From: Flavobacteriaceae bacterium TMED179
GTDB taxonomy: Bacteria > Bacteroidota > Bacteroidia > Flavobacteriales > Flavobacteriaceae
NCBI GenBank assembly: GCA_002169865.1
Contig: NHIC01000001.1
Span: 1-7,099 of the forward strand
Direction of reading: 5' to 3'
DNA length: 7,099 nucleotides
Shown here: positions 6,376-7,099 of the stretch, piece after piece
Layout of the letters: each line of letters begins with the position of its first letter
How positions within the stretch are numbered: position 1 is the stretch's first letter
Program-made: the position numbers and the translations under genes
Notes under the pieces: generated by a model
Told to the model about the DNA's origin: nothing
Seen by the model: only the letters and a program-made list of their open reading frames with translations
The model's database searches: none

Positions 6376-6406
6376 TTTTATATTAAAAGCAAATTGTTTA
6401 TGTTTG
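6376..6406 (+). promoter_or_regulatory. Promoter of the NTF2-like gene
   Basis: TATGTTTG (6399-6406) matches the Bacteroidota -7 element TAnnTTTG exactly. TTTT at 6376-6379 stands for TTTG, 19 bases upstream. Transcription would start near 6412, about 20 bases before the ATG at 6434. This also argues against the upstream in-frame ATG at 6404, which lies inside the -7 element. Confidence 0.5.
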
Positions 6407-6433
6407 ATATTACTAATCATAAATTATTTAAAG

Positions 6434-6919
6434 ATGAAAAAATTATTACTACTTACTTTATTGAGTTTCGCTCTCAATAATTTATATGGTCAAAAAACAG
6501 GAACAATTAAAGATAAAGATGAGTTGACAAAAATTGCTCTTGATTTTCACGAAGATTACGCGACTAACAAACATGAATTATGGAATGAAATGCTAAATGA
6601 TGATGCAGAAGTTCATGTGAATAATAGTAAAATGAGTGGTAAAGAAGTTAAAGAAGCCTTTAGGTCTCATCATATGATATTCAATAATATTCAAATTATA
6701 GACGCTTATGCTCACACGAATTACTTTAGTGACGGAGCAAATAAAGGTGACATTTGGACAAATAGTTGGTTCACTTGGGTGGGGACTGGTAATAAAACAG
6801 GTATTGGATATTCAAATAAAGCTCACTTTGATTTTCAATGGGTGAATGGAAAAGTAGTAAAAATGCTTTGTTTCTTTGACACTACAGCACTGAATATGGA
6901 GATTGCAGCTTCTAATTAA
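6434..6919 (+). CDS. Small secreted NTF2/SnoaL-like protein
   Basis: The product has 161 residues from the ATG at 6434. An in-frame ATG at 6404 would add ten residues before 'MKKLLLLTLLSF', spoiling a good signal peptide, and overlaps the promoter, so it is rejected. The signal peptide covers about residues 1-19 and ends 'LYGQ', typical of Flavobacteriia. The mature part fits the cone-shaped NTF2-like fold: an N-terminal helix 'KIALDFHEDYATNKHELWNEML', the strand 'AEVHVNN', 'MSGKEVKEAFRSHHMIFNN', then strands ending in 'GIGYSNKAHFDFQWVNGKVV' and 'MLCFFDT'. This fold serves as enzyme, binding protein or immunity protein, so no activity can be assigned; His and Trp residues may line the pocket. 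It is separated from the metalloprotease gene by 102 bases with its own promoter, and followed by a strong terminator, so it is probably monocistronic. Confidence 0.8.
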   Translation: MKKLLLLTLLSFALNNLYGQKTGTIKDKDELTKIALDFHEDYATNKHELWNEMLNDDAEVHVNNSKMSGKEVKEAFRSHHMIFNNIQIIDAYAHTNYFSDGANKGDIWTNSWFTWVGTGNKTGIGYSNKAHFDFQWVNGKVVKMLCFFDTTALNMEIAASN

Positions 6920-6943
6920 AATCAATTATAAATACCAAAATTC

Positions 6944-6968
6944 ACCCTCCCTATGTGGAGGGTTTTTT
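6944..6968 (+). terminator. Intrinsic terminator after the NTF2-like gene
   Basis: ACCCTCC (6944-6950) pairs with GGAGGGT (6957-6963) around a 6-base loop, and a run of six T begins at the last stem base (6963-6968). It stands out as the GC-richest patch in its surroundings and lies 25 bases after the TAA at 6917-6919. Confidence 0.9.
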
Positions 6969-7060
6969 ATTTATCTCAAGCATACTTCCCCTCTCAAATA
7001 GTCTTACTTCAAATGGTATTACTTTTAGTTTTAATAAATTGTACTTTTAAAAATTAGTAA

Positions 7061-7099
7061 ATGATAAAGTGGCATAAAAAATTGTTAAAGCTAATTATG
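7061..7099 (+). CDS. Possible 5' end of a further gene, cut by the window edge
   Basis: An ATG at 7061 opens 13 codons reading 'MIKWHKKLLKLIM' to the last base without a stop. A positively charged start followed by hydrophobic residues could be a signal peptide or membrane anchor. TACTTTTA at 7042-7049 resembles a -7 element but has no good partner upstream. The call is tentative because only 39 bases are visible. Confidence 0.3.
   Translation, partial: MIKWHKKLLKLIM

Noticed and set aside
6404..6433. Upstream ATG for the NTF2-like protein
   Set aside because: It overlaps the TATGTTTG promoter element and would place ten extra residues before a complete signal peptide starting MKKLLLL.
1..7099. 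CRISPR arrays, insertion sequences, tRNA or rRNA genes
   Set aside because: I saw no regularly spaced direct repeats, transposase motifs, terminal inverted repeats with target duplications, or tRNA/rRNA-like structures on either strand.

Overview
The window looks like chromosomal DNA of a marine-type flavobacterium (Bacteroidota, Flavobacteriia). It is AT-rich, with long A/T-only runs between genes and no purine-rich Shine-Dalgarno sites. Its candidate promoters fit the Bacteroidota pattern (TTTG about 18-19 bases before TAnnTTTG). Several exported proteins have Bacteroidota-style ends: signal peptides closing in 'SQ' or 'GQ', and a lipoprotein whose Cys is followed by acidic residues. Every intact gene ends in TAA.

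Layout. (1) 2-445 (+): the C-terminal part of an extended-SDR, dihydroflavonol-reductase/aldehyde-reductase-like enzyme, cut by the window edge. (2) 446-757: no intact gene, but decayed minus-strand coding sequence for a small membrane protein. (3) 758-3070 (-): a two-gene operon with an SGNH hydrolase first and a GH39-type glycosidase second, joined as TAA-ATG with no base between. The glycosidase is cut short by an in-frame TGA at 935-937. The next 58 codons stay open and family-like down to a TAA at 758, so this is a one-base nonsense change (or base-call error) at a Trp position. (4) 3440-4726 (+): divergent from that operon, a Tat-type exported beta-propeller protein with a TTG start. (5) 5033-6331 (+): a GTG-started surface lipoprotein with two InlB-B-like beta repeats and a C-terminal HExxH metalloprotease-like domain resembling the anthrax lethal-factor fold. 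(6) 6434-6919 (+): a small secreted NTF2/SnoaL-like protein with its own promoter and a strong intrinsic terminator. (7) From 7061 a further gene may begin and run out of the window.

How they fit together. The SGNH hydrolase, GH39 enzyme and beta-propeller protein are all exported and share one divergent intergenic region. They look like an accessory carbohydrate-degrading set: ester removal, exo-glycosidase, and a propeller that could be a lyase or binding protein. No SusC/SusD pair or sulfatase is visible, so the substrate cannot be named. The metalloprotease lipoprotein and the NTF2-like protein look like separate units. No rRNA, tRNA, CRISPR array or insertion sequence was found.
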